33,495 nt of DNA from Candidatus Poribacteria bacterium (GTDB lineage Bacteria > Poribacteria > WGA-4E > WGA-3G): NCBI GenBank assembly GCA_022827885.1, contig JAJEIP010000067.1, positions 1 to 33,495 on the forward strand, written 5' to 3'. The notes beneath the pieces are model-generated. The model saw nothing but the letters and a program-made list of their open reading frames with translations, was not told the origin of the DNA and did no database searches. A program made the position numbers and the translations under genes. Below, piece by piece: positions 1 to 8,168 of this stretch (within the stretch, counting starts at the first letter, position 1; each line of letters opens with the position of its first letter).

Positions 1-43
1 TCATAATGAAATGGAGAGCGGGCACAAGTTCAGAAATAAAATC
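1..43. other. window edge, no gene seen
   Basis: Sequence downstream of the pgk stop codon. I see no reading frame, hairpin or terminator that can be supported in these 43 bases; the next gene lies outside the window. Confidence 0.5.
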
Positions 44-1240
44 TCAGTCCACCCGATCCGTTAAAGCAATGATGCCCGGTAGCGGTTTCCCCTCTAAAAA
101 CTCCAAGGATGCACCGCCGCCCGTTGAGATATGCGTCATTCGATCTGCGACCCCGGCTTGTTGTATCGCCGCGACACAGTCTCCACCCCCAATAATACTC
201 ACCGATTCTGAATCGGCAATCTGCTTTGCGACCGAAATCGTGCCTTGCGCGAACTTCTCAAATTCATAGACCCCTAAGGGTCCGTTCCACACGACGGTTT
301 TTGCTGTCGCGATCTGTCCACCAAAAGTCGAGACAGTTTCGGGACCAATATCCAATCCTTGCCAGCCCGCCGGGATATCTCTTTCGCCCACAATCTGCGA
401 TTCGGTTTCAGGGTCAAAGGCTTTACCCACGACATGATCGACGGGTAGTAGAACGGAATCCGAGAAGTCTTCCCTTTCGACTAACGATTTTGCAACGTCA
501 AGTTTTTCAGTCTCGACAATTGAGTTCCCAACAGTGAATCCCAACGCTGACAAAAATGTATATGCCATACCGCCACCGATAAGAAGTTTATCAACCTTTC
601 CGAGGAGGTTCTCGATCAGCGTGATTTTGTCAGAGATTTTCGCACCCCCGAGGATAGCGATGTATGGACGTGCAGGATCTTCAAGGGTCGTGCTGAGATA
701 ATAGATTTCGCGTGCCATCAAAAGCCCAGTGGCACACGGACTGAGATAGTGGGTTACCCCCTCCGTTGAGGCGTGGGCACGATGTGCGGTCCCGAATGCA
801 TCATTTACATAGACATCCGCCAGTGCAGCAAGTTGCGCTGCAAATGCCGTATCGTTTGCGGTTTCCTCGGCATAGAATCGGACGTTCTCAAGGAGCAGAA
901 TTTCTCCGTTACGCATTGAAGTGACGGCAGTTTGCGCAGCCTCGCCGATACAATCGTTGACATGCGCGACGCGTGTGCCGAGTTTGCGGCTGAGCGCCAC
1001 AGCGATTGGTTCAGTTGAAAGCACCTTCCGGTCAGTTGCCGAACCTACCTCGGGTCTGCCCAAATGTGTTACAAGGATAATTTTCGCATCGGCGTTGATA
1101 AGTGCTAAAAGTGTCGGCAAAGCAGCGGTAATACGGGTTTCATCTGTAATCTTTCCATCTCTCATTGGAACATTGAAGTCCACCCGCACAAGAACGCGTT
1201 TCCCACTAACGTCTATGTCCTTTAATTCAAGTTTTTCCAT
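44..1240 (-). CDS. pgk: phosphoglycerate kinase
   Basis: Phosphoglycerate kinase transfers the acyl phosphate of 1,3-bisphosphoglycerate to ADP, the first ATP-yielding step of lower glycolysis, in the cytosol. The 398-aa product has the usual length. The N-terminal RVDFNVPMRDGKITDETRI segment is the substrate-binding signature, GGAKISDKI and GGGMAYTF follow in the middle, and the C-terminal half has the nucleotide-binding GGGDCVAAI and the STGGGASLEFLEGK motif. The start is the ATG at 1240, preceded by the AT-rich stretch ATAAATTAAAAA, a form of the start leader that recurs in this window; no strong Shine-Dalgarno sequence is visible. It lies 133 bp downstream of sucC on the same strand, with no clear promoter in the gap, so read-through from sucC is possible. 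Family assignment is very secure. Confidence 0.97.
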   Translation of the reverse strand: MEKLELKDIDVSGKRVLVRVDFNVPMRDGKITDETRITAALPTLLALINADAKIILVTHLGRPEVGSATDRKVLSTEPIAVALSRKLGTRVAHVNDCIGEAAQTAVTSMRNGEILLLENVRFYAEETANDTAFAAQLAALADVYVNDAFGTAHRAHASTEGVTHYLSPCATGLLMAREIYYLSTTLEDPARPYIAILGGAKISDKITLIENLLGKVDKLLIGGGMAYTFLSALGFTVGNSIVETEKLDVAKSLVEREDFSDSVLLPVDHVVGKAFDPETESQIVGERDIPAGWQGLDIGPETVSTFGGQIATAKTVVWNGPLGVYEFEKFAQGTISVAKQIADSESVSIIGGGDCVAAIQQAGVADRMTHISTGGGASLEFLEGKPLPGIIALTDRVD

Positions 1241-1373
1241 TTTTTAATTTATGGACCTCTGGGCTGCACGCCCCTTCGCTTCGCGCGGATTTTCGGCCAT
1301 CCTCAACAGCAATTAGAGATCAATCCGCCAAAGAAAGAACATCCTCAAGGATCGCTGCGTGTGTCTGCTATTT

Positions 1374-2558
1374 TTATGCGAGGTTCGCCGCTTTTACTGA
1401 TAGTTGTGCCGCCTCAGAGAGTCCTTCCGCCTGTTGAACATTCAAATCCGATTCGGCAATGATCTGTTTTCCAAGCTCAACATTTGTTCCTTCTAATCGA
1501 ACCACCAGCGGAACGTTGAGTTCGACCTGTTTTGCGGCTTCAACGATGCCGTTTGCGATTGTGTCGCATTTCATGATGCCACCAAAGATGTTCACGAGAA
1601 CAGCCTTCACATTATCGTCTGCGAGGATGAGACGGAAAGCGTGTGTAACTGCTTCTACAGATGCACCTCCACCGACATCAAGGAAATTCGCCGGTTCGCC
1701 CCCGTTCTGTTTGATGATATCCATCGTTGCCATAGCGAGTCCTGCGCCGTTCACCATGCAACCGATATCACCATCGAGACGGATGTAACTTAAACCCGAT
1801 TCGCTTGCTTCTAATTCACTTGGATCTTCTTCGTGCGGATCACGCATCTCAGCTATATCGGAATGTCGCCAGAGTGAATTGTCATCAAGGTTTACTTTAG
1901 AATCGAGTGCGACAATGTCCAATGCGTCATCGGTTTTTACAATAGCCAATGGATTAATCTCTACCAACGAACAATCGCATGCAATAAACGCACTGTAAAG
2001 AGCCAAAATCAATTGCGTGGCGTTTGGGATAACCGAACGGTAGTCTACATCGGTAATGAGTTTATAGGCAAATTCCCGTGCTTGGAACTCAGTTAACCCG
2101 AAGGCTGGATGCACCTCGGCTCTAATAATTTTTTCAGGGGTTTGTGCTGCAACTTCCTCAATGTTAACACCCCCCTCTTCGCTTCCGATTAAAGTGAGTC
2201 GAGATGTTTCTCGATCCAGTAAAATAGCGAGGTAGAACTCTTTCTCTATTTCTGCAGCTTCGGCAATTAGTACTTTACGAACAAGTTTCCCTTCGGGCCC
2301 GGTCTGGGGTGTCACCAGTTGCATTCCGAGAATAGCATCTGCGTGCTGCTTGACTTCGGCGGGTGAATCCGCGAGTTTGACGCCGCCGCCTTTCCCGCGA
2401 CCTCCTGCATGTATTTGCGCCTTGATAACGTATTTTGGGCACTTGAGTTCCTGTGCGATTGCTTCGGCTTCCTCTGGCGTTTCGGCAACCTTACCCGGCA
2501 GCGTATTGACCCCATAGGATTCTAAGATGCGTCTGGCTTGGTATTCATGGATGTTCAT
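1374..2558 (-). CDS. sucC: succinyl-CoA ligase (ADP-forming) beta subunit
   Basis: SucC is the nucleotide-binding beta subunit of succinyl-CoA synthetase, which couples succinyl-CoA hydrolysis to ATP or GTP formation in the TCA cycle. The 394-aa protein begins [17 protein letters not shown], typical of the ATP-grasp N-terminus. It has the [12 protein letters not shown] loop near residue 55, the ATP-grasp metal-site region [10 protein letters not shown] near residue 200, and the C-terminal CoA-ligase domain with FLDVGGGAS and [10 protein letters not shown]. Length and motifs are normal. The alpha subunit gene sucD, usually directly downstream, is not here: pgk follows after 133 bp. The gene has its own promoter (2645-2673). 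Upstream folK ends 238 bp away. Confidence 0.97.
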   Translation of the reverse strand: MNIHEYQARRILESYGVNTLPGKVAETPEEAEAIAQELKCPKYVIKAQIHAGGRGKGGGVKLADSPAEVKQHADAILGMQLVTPQTGPEGKLVRKVLIAEAAEIEKEFYLAILLDRETSRLTLIGSEEGGVNIEEVAAQTPEKIIRAEVHPAFGLTEFQAREFAYKLITDVDYRSVIPNATQLILALYSAFIACDCSLVEINPLAIVKTDDALDIVALDSKVNLDDNSLWRHSDIAEMRDPHEEDPSELEASESGLSYIRLDGDIGCMVNGAGLAMATMDIIKQNGGEPANFLDVGGGASVEAVTHAFRLILADDNVKAVLVNIFGGIMKCDTIANGIVEAAKQVELNVPLVVRLEGTNVELGKQIIAESDLNVQQAEGLSEAAQLSVKAANLA

Positions 2559-2644
2559 CTTCTGTAAATTTTTCCTAAAACTCCTTTGGCACTTGTAATT
2601 ACTGGTGTATTATGTCTATGTATTCCAGACTCACGTATTTAGAA

Positions 2645-2673
2645 ATTATACTATACTTGCGAGAAAATTGCAA
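2645..2673 (-). promoter_or_regulatory. sigma70-type promoter of sucC
   Basis: On the minus strand TTGCAA (2668-2673), a 17-bp spacer and TATAAT (2645-2650) lie about 80 bp before the sucC start. A 6-bp inverted repeat (ACTTGC / GCAAGT) overlaps the spacer and -35 and could be an operator, although it is short. Confidence 0.7.
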
Positions 2674-2677
2674 GTTT

Positions 2678-2706
2678 TTCAAGGCGATTGAGGCGGGTTT
2701 GAACAG
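2678..2706. repeat. short duplicate of the folK 3' end
   Basis: The 29 bases at 2678-2706 match 2838-2866, inside the 3' end of folK, at 26 of 29 positions in direct orientation, 160 bp apart. Read in the folK frame the outside copy would give VQTRLNRLE against IQTLRNRLE in FolK. No start codon or longer reading frame accompanies it, so it looks like a remnant of a local duplication. Chance is unlikely at this identity, but the function, if any, is unknown. Confidence 0.45.
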
Positions 2707-2795
2707 TCCTTTGGACGAATTGCTCAAGATAGGCAAAGAGGAGACACTGTCCGATAGGGGGTTGCAGAAATTATATCAGATTTTAGTGTGAAAAT

Positions 2796-3293
2796 CTATA
2801 AAATACAATTTTCTTTCTTTAGAACGGATTTACCATCTTCAAGGCGATTGCGGAGGGTTTGAATAGATTCCTGAAAGACTGGGTGGACGAGGTTCGGCGC
2901 GATCTCCGTTAACGGGACCAACACGAAACCGCGGAGATGCATCTCCGGATGCGGAATGACGAGTTTCTCTGTTTGGACGCACAAATCCCCATAGATTAAT
3001 ATGTCCAAGTCAATTTCTCTCGGACCCCAACGGATACGGTGTTTTCTGCCGATAGTGGTCTCAATGTGTTTTAAGGTATGTAGCAAAGAGAGGGGAGAAA
3101 GGGAGGTTTGGATAGCAGCGACACCGTTCAGGAACTGTGCTTGTGCTTCATAACCAACGGGATCAGTTGTGTAAATGGAGGAAATCTTTTTTAAGGTGAT
3201 TCCCTCCGTTTTTGATAGGGTATTGATGGCATTTTGGATATGTACCAGACGATCGCCGATGTTACTTCCAAAGCCGATGTAAGCTGCGTACAT
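2796..3293 (-). CDS. folK: 2-amino-4-hydroxy-6-hydroxymethyldihydropteridine pyrophosphokinase
   Basis: FolK (HPPK) transfers pyrophosphate from ATP to 6-hydroxymethyl-7,8-dihydropterin in folate synthesis. The 165-aa protein has the family hallmarks in order: N-terminal [31 protein letters not shown] near residue 40, then [19 protein letters not shown] with the two metal-binding aspartates of the DLD motif, and [15 protein letters not shown]. Length fits the family. It starts 36 bp after the fabF stop on the same strand and is probably the last gene of the fab unit; other folate genes are not adjacent. The start ATG at 3293 has only a weak GAGAC ribosome site. FolK located after fabF is uncommon but not unique. 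Confidence 0.96.
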   Translation of the reverse strand: MYAAYIGFGSNIGDRLVHIQNAINTLSKTEGITLKKISSIYTTDPVGYEAQAQFLNGVAAIQTSLSPLSLLHTLKHIETTIGRKHRIRWGPREIDLDILIYGDLCVQTEKLVIPHPEMHLRGFVLVPLTEIAPNLVHPVFQESIQTLRNRLEDGKSVLKKENCIL

Positions 3294-3329
3294 GGAGTCT
3301 CTGAGGCGCGTCCAAACGGACGGATACTG

Positions 3330-4568
3330 CTAATCCGAGAATTTTCGGATGGCGATAGAGGTGTTGTGTCCACCGAAACCGAACGCGTTAGAGAGTGCGA
3401 TATCAATCGTTGCGTCGCGACTTTCGTTTGGAACATAGTCCAAGTCGCAGGCCTCGTCCGGCATATCGTAGTTGATCGTTGGCGGTAGAAAGCCTTTTTC
3501 CATCCCACCCAAACAGGCGATGAGTTCTACGGCACCCGCTGCACCGAGCAGATGGCCAATCATGGATTTGGTGGAGCTGATAGGAATTTTGTAGGCACGT
3601 TCACCGAAGAGGGTTTTAATGGCGTTCGTCTCAGCAATATCGCCAATCGGTGTTGAAGTGCCGTGGGCGTTGATATAATCGACAGCATCCAATGGTAGGT
3701 CGGCATCTCGGAGTGCAAATTCCATCGCTTTCACTGCCCCTTCACCGTTTTCAGGTGGACTTACCATATCGTGTGCGTCCGAGGTCATTCCGTAGCCGAC
3801 CATTTCCGCGTAGATATAGGCACCACGCTTTTTGGCGTGTGATAGCGATTCGAGAATTAGGACCCCCGCACCATCGCCCATGACAAAGCCATCTCGGTCC
3901 TTTGTAAACGGGCGCGAGGCGCGTTCAGGCTCATGATTTCGAGCGGACATAGCACGCATTGAACAGAACCCCGCAAACGCTAAGGGTGTAATTGCCGATT
4001 CCGTTCCACCCGTAAACATGACATCTGCTTCACCCCGTTGAATGATACGAAACGAGTCACCCATAGAGTGGTTCGCACTTGCGCAGGCAGTGACGGACGT
4101 AGAATTGGGCCCCTTGAGATTAAAATGGATTGAGACCTGCCCTGCCGCCATGTTAATAATCATGTAGGGGACAAGGAAAGGACTCACGCGCTTCGCTCCT
4201 CTTTCAGCGAGGATTTTCGCGTTATCTTCAAGGACACCGATGCCGCCGATCCCTGAACCCATTTGGACCCCTGCGCGGTAAGGGTCAACCGTGTCGAGTT
4301 CCAAACCCGCATCTTCGTGTGCCATAATTGAGGCGGCAAGTGCGTACTGAATGAACAGCGGTAACCTGGACGCAGCGCGCCGGTCCATATACTGTTCCGC
4401 TTGGAAATTCTTAACCTCTCCGGCGATTTGGGTGCGATGCTCAGAGGCATCAAAATAGGTTAAAGGTCCGATTCCGTTTTTACCGATAGCAAGCGCATCC
4501 CAATATTCTTCTTTCGTATTGCCAATTGCATTGACAACACCGATTCCTGTAATAACTACACGCTCCAC
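3330..4568 (-). CDS. fabF: 3-oxoacyl-ACP synthase II (KAS II)
   Basis: FabF condenses malonyl-ACP with acyl-ACP during fatty-acid elongation. I place the start at the GTG ending at 4568: AAGGA lies 8 bases before it and the protein then begins [10 protein letters not shown], the normal FabF N-terminus, giving 412 aa. An ATG 36 bases upstream (4604) would add a tail that is translated from a repeat and lacks a ribosome site. The catalytic triad is complete: Cys162 in [11 protein letters not shown], His302 in NAHGTSTP and His339 in [17 protein letters not shown] is near the C-terminus. acpP is upstream across a repeat-bearing gap of 134 bp and folK follows 36 bp downstream, so the gene belongs to the fab unit. 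Confidence 0.97.
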   Translation of the reverse strand: MERVVITGIGVVNAIGNTKEEYWDALAIGKNGIGPLTYFDASEHRTQIAGEVKNFQAEQYMDRRAASRLPLFIQYALAASIMAHEDAGLELDTVDPYRAGVQMGSGIGGIGVLEDNAKILAERGAKRVSPFLVPYMIINMAAGQVSIHFNLKGPNSTSVTACASANHSMGDSFRIIQRGEADVMFTGGTESAITPLAFAGFCSMRAMSARNHEPERASRPFTKDRDGFVMGDGAGVLILESLSHAKKRGAYIYAEMVGYGMTSDAHDMVSPPENGEGAVKAMEFALRDADLPLDAVDYINAHGTSTPIGDIAETNAIKTLFGERAYKIPISSTKSMIGHLLGAAGAVELIACLGGMEKGFLPPTINYDMPDEACDLDYVPNESRDATIDIALSNAFGFGGHNTSIAIRKFSD

Positions 4569-4602
4569 GAGACCGATCCTTTTTTTAGAATAGCTGCCAG
4601 TC

Positions 4603-4685
4603 ATCAGTTATCGGTTAAAAGAAGATTCTGATGCAATCAAACCCTTCTTTAACAGACGACCGAAGACTGAAGACCGACAACTGAT
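4603..4685. repeat. imperfect inverted repeat between acpP and fabF
   Basis: Arms 4603-4615 and 4673-4685 (ATCAGTTATCGGT and its near complement, 12 of 13) enclose a second pair, TTAAAAGAAG (615-624 of this kb) with CTTCTTTAA (4644-4652). The element can fold as a long hairpin in the acpP-fabF transcript. A related sequence lies at 6781-6870 in front of fabD. It could attenuate transcription or protect the upstream acpP mRNA, but it may simply be a dispersed repeat. Confidence 0.6.
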
Positions 4686-4702
4686 AGACGATATACCTTA
4701 AC

Positions 4703-4936
4703 CTACACGTGTTCGTCCAGGTAACTCAGGGCATCTTGAACAGTTTGGATTTTCTCTGCGTCACTGTCTGGAATTTCGATATCGAATTCCTCTTCAAGTG
4801 CCATGACCAGTTCAACAGTATCAAGTGAATCAGCCCCCAAGTCTTCCATAAAGGAGGCATCTGGGGTAACATTATCTTCTTCGACACCGAGTTGTTTCGC
4901 GATAATTTCGATGAGGCGTTCTTGGTTTGTTGCCAT
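4703..4936 (-). CDS. acpP: acyl carrier protein
   Basis: ACP carries the growing acyl chain on 4'-phosphopantetheine during fatty-acid synthesis. The start at 4936 gives 77 aa, the normal length, beginning [18 protein letters not shown]. The phosphopantetheine site is Ser37 in [12 protein letters not shown], and the protein is acidic, as expected. A frame opening further upstream (GTG at 5011) would add 25 basic residues not seen in ACPs; I reject it. Before the ATG lies AAGGAAAATTAAAAAT, one of the recurring start leaders, with AAGGA 11 bases from the ATG. Upstream fabG ends 127 bp away; the leader contains short pairings (AACGTAG 4963-4969 with CTACGTT 5011-5017; CTTGGG with CCCAAG at 5038-5053) that could matter for the high expression expected of ACP. 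Confidence 0.97.
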   Translation of the reverse strand: MATNQERLIEIIAKQLGVEEDNVTPDASFMEDLGADSLDTVELVMALEEEFDIEIPDSDAEKIQTVQDALSYLDEHV

Positions 4937-4960
4937 ATTTTTAATTTTCCTTGCGGTTAA
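4934..4960 (-). promoter_or_regulatory. recurrent start leader of acpP
   Basis: Minus-strand text reads AACCGCAAGGAAAATTAAAA then AT and the ATG. The same AACCG(C/T)AAGG(A/T)AAAATTAAAA block precedes fabH and fumC, and a tandem variant precedes the gene at 32316. AAGG sits 11-14 bases from the start codon, longer than an ordinary Shine-Dalgarno spacing. Confidence 0.6.
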
Positions 4961-5063
4961 GTAACGTAGGTTCGGGACCTTCACGTGCCTCCGTGCAGCG
5001 TCGCCTTCCACTACGTTTCAGGCTTAGTATTAGGTACCTTGGGAAGTCCCAAGTCCACTTGAA

Positions 5064-5840
5064 TTACATCACCATGCCACCGTCAACCTGAAGCGTTTGG
5101 CCGGTGATATAGCGTGCAGCATCCGATGCCAAAAAACAGGCAGCATCTGCCACATCCTCTGGATGCCCAAACCCCCGTAACGGAATCAGTTCAAGGAGTT
5201 GTTGCTGATTCTGTTCCGGTATTTGTGCTGTCATATCTGTCGTAATAAAGCCCGGGGCGATAGCATTGACTGTAATACCGCGAGCCCCGACCTCCTTCGC
5301 GATAGCCTTTGTGAAACCGATGATGCCCGCTTTCGCTGCGGCATAATTCGCCTGTCCTGCGTTTCCTGTTAACCCCACAACCGACGAAATGTTGATAATT
5401 CGTCCGCTTTTCTGACGTATCATAGGACGGAGAACTGCCCGAGTGCAGTACATCGTGCCGGTCAAATTTGTCTGTAATACAGCGTTCCAGTCCTCATCCT
5501 TGAGGCGCATGAGCAACATATCCCGTGTAATCCCAGCGTTGTTCACCAGAATATCGATTTGTGAAAATTGCGAAATCGTCTTTTCAATCAGAGTGTCAAC
5601 ATCCGCCCTTTCGGAGATGTCAGCAGCCATTGAGAGAACAGCATAGCCTTTCCCGTGCAGTGTATCAGCGATCTGTCCAACTGCCTCGGTAGAACGAGAG
5701 CAGAGAACAACATTTGCCCCGGCTTCGCAGAGCCTCTGTGCAATCGCTGCGCCAATCCCTCGGGAGGCGCCTGTAACGATTGCGGTTTTGCCACTCAACA
5801 CATCCGCCCTAAAAGTATTTTGTTCCGTTGTTTCACTCAT
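5064..5840 (-). CDS. fabG: 3-oxoacyl-ACP reductase
   Basis: FabG is the NADPH-dependent reductase of the fatty-acid elongation cycle, a short-chain dehydrogenase. The 258-aa protein has the TGASRGIG cofactor loop (residues 23-30), NNAG (100-103), the catalytic serine at about 152-153 in NISSVVG, and YAAAK with Tyr166 and Lys170. The C-terminal ITGQTLQVDGGMVM is diagnostic for the family. It has about ten more N-terminal residues than E. coli FabG. The ATG lies 3 bp after the fabD stop codon, so the two genes are translationally linked; no strong ribosome site is visible, which fits coupling. acpP follows downstream. Confidence 0.96.
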   Translation of the reverse strand: MSETTEQNTFRADVLSGKTAIVTGASRGIGAAIAQRLCEAGANVVLCSRSTEAVGQIADTLHGKGYAVLSMAADISERADVDTLIEKTISQFSQIDILVNNAGITRDMLLMRLKDEDWNAVLQTNLTGTMYCTRAVLRPMIRQKSGRIINISSVVGLTGNAGQANYAAAKAGIIGFTKAIAKEVGARGITVNAIAPGFITTDMTAQIPEQNQQQLLELIPLRGFGHPEDVADAACFLASDAARYITGQTLQVDGGMVM

Positions 5841-5843
5841 TTT

Positions 5844-6788
5844 TTATTTATCACTTCCGTATTCATCTGTCACAAGAGAGAGTGTCTCAATATCTTCAAC
5901 GTTCATAGCACTACTTTCTGGCAAGGTCCGTTTCACCAAACCGGACAAAACTTTGCCCGGTCCGACCTCTACAAAATGCGTAATGCCGGTTTTCTGAAGC
6001 GTCTGCAATGTTTTTTCCCACTGGACAGGGCGCGTTATCTGTTGTAATAGGAGGTGTCTGATATCATCAACATCTGTGGCGACCTCACCCGTTACATTCA
6101 TCGCAACCTCGACTTGCGGTGATTGCATCGTCACCGATTCGAGGGGTACTGCGAATTTCTGCTGCGCGGGTGCCATAAGTGGCGAATGAAACGCTCCACT
6201 GACGGGCAACGGACGACACCGTCGCGCCCCAATTTCGGCTTTAGCAAGATCGAGGACATGGTTAACTGCTTCGATTTCTCCAGAGATCACCAGTTGCCCG
6301 GGACAGTTGTAATTAGCGATGTTCACAACACCTTCAGCCGTGTCACAAAGCGCTTGCAGACGCCCCGTTTCCATTCCGAGGATCGCCGCCATTGTGCCCT
6401 GTTGTGTGCTTCCAGCTTCCGCCATGAAACTCGCTCGTGCGTGAACCAAATGCAGTGCGTCTTCAAAGTCGATCACCCCTGCTGCCACGAGTGCGGAATA
6501 CTCTCCCAAACTGTGTCCAGCGACCGCGCTCGGCACGACACCGCATTCCTTTAGGACTTGCAAAGCTGCCACGCTACAGGTCAAAATCGCCAGTTGTGTG
6601 TTCTCGGTCTGCTTTAAGTCTGCTTCCGGTCCCTCAAAACAGAGTTGCCGCAACTCCTGTCCGAGGACTGCATCTGCCTCCTGAAAAACAGCATCGGCAG
6701 CTGGGTAAGTCTGTGCCAGTTCGGCTCCCATGCCTACTTGTTGTGAACCTTGTCCTGGAAAAATAAATGCCAAATGGTTATCAGTCAT
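5844..6788 (-). CDS. fabD: malonyl-CoA:ACP transacylase
   Basis: FabD loads malonyl units from CoA onto ACP. The 314-aa protein starts MTDNHLAFIFPGQGSQQVGMG; the catalytic Ser93 is in GHSLGEYSAL and the partner His201 in GAFHSPLM. The C-terminal THFVEVGPGKVLSGLVKR is typical. The ATG at 6788 falls at the edge of a repeat related to the one before fabF, so the first codons (ATGACTGATAAC) may come from that element; the FIFPGQGSQ core starts at residue 8, so the start is plausible in length. It lies between fabH (91 bp upstream) and fabG (3 bp downstream). Confidence 0.97.
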   Translation of the reverse strand: MTDNHLAFIFPGQGSQQVGMGAELAQTYPAADAVFQEADAVLGQELRQLCFEGPEADLKQTENTQLAILTCSVAALQVLKECGVVPSAVAGHSLGEYSALVAAGVIDFEDALHLVHARASFMAEAGSTQQGTMAAILGMETGRLQALCDTAEGVVNIANYNCPGQLVISGEIEAVNHVLDLAKAEIGARRCRPLPVSGAFHSPLMAPAQQKFAVPLESVTMQSPQVEVAMNVTGEVATDVDDIRHLLLQQITRPVQWEKTLQTLQKTGITHFVEVGPGKVLSGLVKRTLPESSAMNVEDIETLSLVTDEYGSDK

Positions 6789-6870
6789 CAGCGTTAAAAG
6801 TTATCAGTTGTCAATTGTCGGTAGAAGAGGCGTATGATCGCAGGAGAAGCCTCTTGAGCTGACTACCGAA
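6781..6870. repeat. repeat in front of fabD, related to the fabF one
   Basis: The block contains CAGTCATCAG, TTATCAGTTGTC and TTGTCGGT words, followed by AAGAGGC (6824-6831 region) pairing with GCCTCTT (about 6849-6855). It shares the CAGTCATCAG and ATCAGTT(A/G)TC words with 4598-4685. Both copies sit directly at the 5' end of a fab gene. It looks like a dispersed repeat family able to form hairpins. Confidence 0.5.
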
Positions 6871-6879
6871 GCCCGAAAA

Positions 6880-7875
6880 CTATAAGCGCAGGAGTGTGCT
6901 TCCCCATGTCAACCCCGCGCCAAAAGTTACAAATAGAAGCAGATCTCCTGGTTTTGCGCGTCCCTCACGAATCGCCTCATCTAATGCGATAATCACCGTT
7001 GCTGCGGAGGTATTACCGTATTTATCAACGTTGATATAAACCTTCTCTCGTGGCATGCCGAGTCTATCACCAACCGCCTCAATGATACGGAGGTTCGCTT
7101 GATGTGGGATTAACAGATCAATCTCCTCAATACTCACATCTGCTTGACGGAGCACACGTTGCGCAGCTTCCGGCATAAGACGGACCCCCAATTTGAAGAC
7201 TTCCCTGCCGTTCATCTGAAGTTTGTCTAACTTCTGATCGATTGCTTCTTGCGTGACCGGCATTCTGGAACCGCCTGCGGGAATCCCGAGGAGGTTAATG
7301 TCGGCATAATCTCCATCCGATCCGATATAAGATGCCAGGATACCTTTGGGTTCATCGGTAGCTTGGACGACAGCGGCCCCCGCGCCATCTCCAAAAAGGA
7401 CACATGTACTTCTGTCGTTCCAATCAACAATTTTGTTAAAAATCTCGCCACCGACGACAAGAATCGTATTATACCGTCCGGATCTGATCAGTCCGTCAGC
7501 TAAATCCAGTCCGTAAAGGAAGCCTGCGCACGCAGCGGACACATCCATTGCGGCGGCATTCTTTGCCCCGATCCCCTTCTGAACATAGCACGCTGTTGAA
7601 GGAAAAAACCTATCGGGTGTCACAGTAGCAACGAGAATCATCTCAATATCGAGTGGATCAATATGCGCGTTTTTGATAGCCCATCGCGCAGCATGTATAC
7701 AAAGATCAGAGGTTGCTACGTCGTCTTCAGCGATACGCCTCTCAGCGATCCCTGTCCGTTGCCGAATCCATTCATCACTCGTATCGACCCTTTCCTCAAG
7801 GTCAAAATTGGTGACAACCCGGTCAGGGAGGTAGGATCCTGTCCCTGTAATGGTTGCATATCGAAGTTGCGTCAT
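6880..7875 (-). CDS. fabH: 3-oxoacyl-ACP synthase III (KAS III)
   Basis: FabH starts fatty-acid synthesis by condensing an acyl-CoA primer with malonyl-ACP. The 331-aa protein has the complete Cys-His-Asn triad: Cys116 in DVSAACAGFLYG, His258 in LLIPHQANLRI and Asn288 in KYGNTSAAT. The N-terminal GTGSYLPDRVVTN and the WIRQRTGIAERR arginine region are typical. The C-terminus is complete (FGAGLTWGSTLLRL). It follows rpmF by 36 bp; plsX, which often lies between them, is absent. The start at 7875 has the recurring leader (AAGGAAAAATTAAAAACA before the ATG). Confidence 0.97.
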   Translation of the reverse strand: MTQLRYATITGTGSYLPDRVVTNFDLEERVDTSDEWIRQRTGIAERRIAEDDVATSDLCIHAARWAIKNAHIDPLDIEMILVATVTPDRFFPSTACYVQKGIGAKNAAAMDVSAACAGFLYGLDLADGLIRSGRYNTILVVGGEIFNKIVDWNDRSTCVLFGDGAGAAVVQATDEPKGILASYIGSDGDYADINLLGIPAGGSRMPVTQEAIDQKLDKLQMNGREVFKLGVRLMPEAAQRVLRQADVSIEEIDLLIPHQANLRIIEAVGDRLGMPREKVYINVDKYGNTSAATVIIALDEAIREGRAKPGDLLLFVTFGAGLTWGSTLLRL

Positions 7876-7907
7876 TGTTTTTAATTTTTCCTTGCGGTTC
7901 GGTCAGG
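7873..7907 (-). promoter_or_regulatory. recurrent start leader of fabH
   Basis: Minus-strand text has ACCGAACCGCAAGG, then AAAAATTAAAAACA, then the ATG. The ACCGAACCG part is shared with the fumC leader at 31917-31951, so the conserved block is longer than an ordinary ribosome site. Confidence 0.6.
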
Positions 7908-7911
7908 TGGA

Positions 7912-8097
7912 TTATGCGTCATCCGCAGATTTTAATACGGGGCGTCCCTTATAATGCCCACATTCGGAACAGACGCGGTGAGAAATAAGCGTCTCTCCAC
8001 AGTATGAACACACGCTCAAGGCTTTGTCATGGAGGGCGTTATGGCTCCGCCGCATTCTTTTTTTCGATTTTGACGTTCTCCGTTTTGGATGCGCCAT
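7912..8097 (-). CDS. rpmF: ribosomal protein L32
   Basis: L32 is a small zinc-ribbon protein of the large ribosomal subunit. The 61-aa protein starts MAHPKRRTSKSKKRMRRSHN, the typical basic N-terminus, followed by a four-cysteine zinc ribbon (CSYCGE and CSECGHYKG). This is the zinc-binding (C+) form. AAGGAG lies 7 bases before the ATG, a strong ribosome site. The order yceD-rpmF-fabH is the usual one, except for the missing plsX. GCGTG / CACGC in the 71-bp gap to yceD can form a small hairpin. Confidence 0.97.
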   Translation of the reverse strand: MAHPKRRTSKSKKRMRRSHNALHDKALSVCSYCGETLISHRVCSECGHYKGRPVLKSADDA

Positions 8098-8168
8098 GGG
8101 TTGTCTCCTTTATATTACAAAATCGCGATGCGTGAATCACGCGTACACTTCACGTATTTATTCTAATT

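Noticed and set aside
1241-1373. Remnant of sucD between sucC and pgk
   Set aside because: Translation of the 133 bp on both strands shows no SucD motif.
4569-4604. Upstream ATG of fabF
   Set aside because: It lies at the edge of the repeat and lacks a ribosome site; GTG 4568 has AAGGA and yields the normal N-terminus.
4937-5011. N-terminal extension of ACP
   Set aside because: Would add 25 basic residues not seen in ACPs; the 77-aa form starting at 4936 has the normal length and N-terminus.
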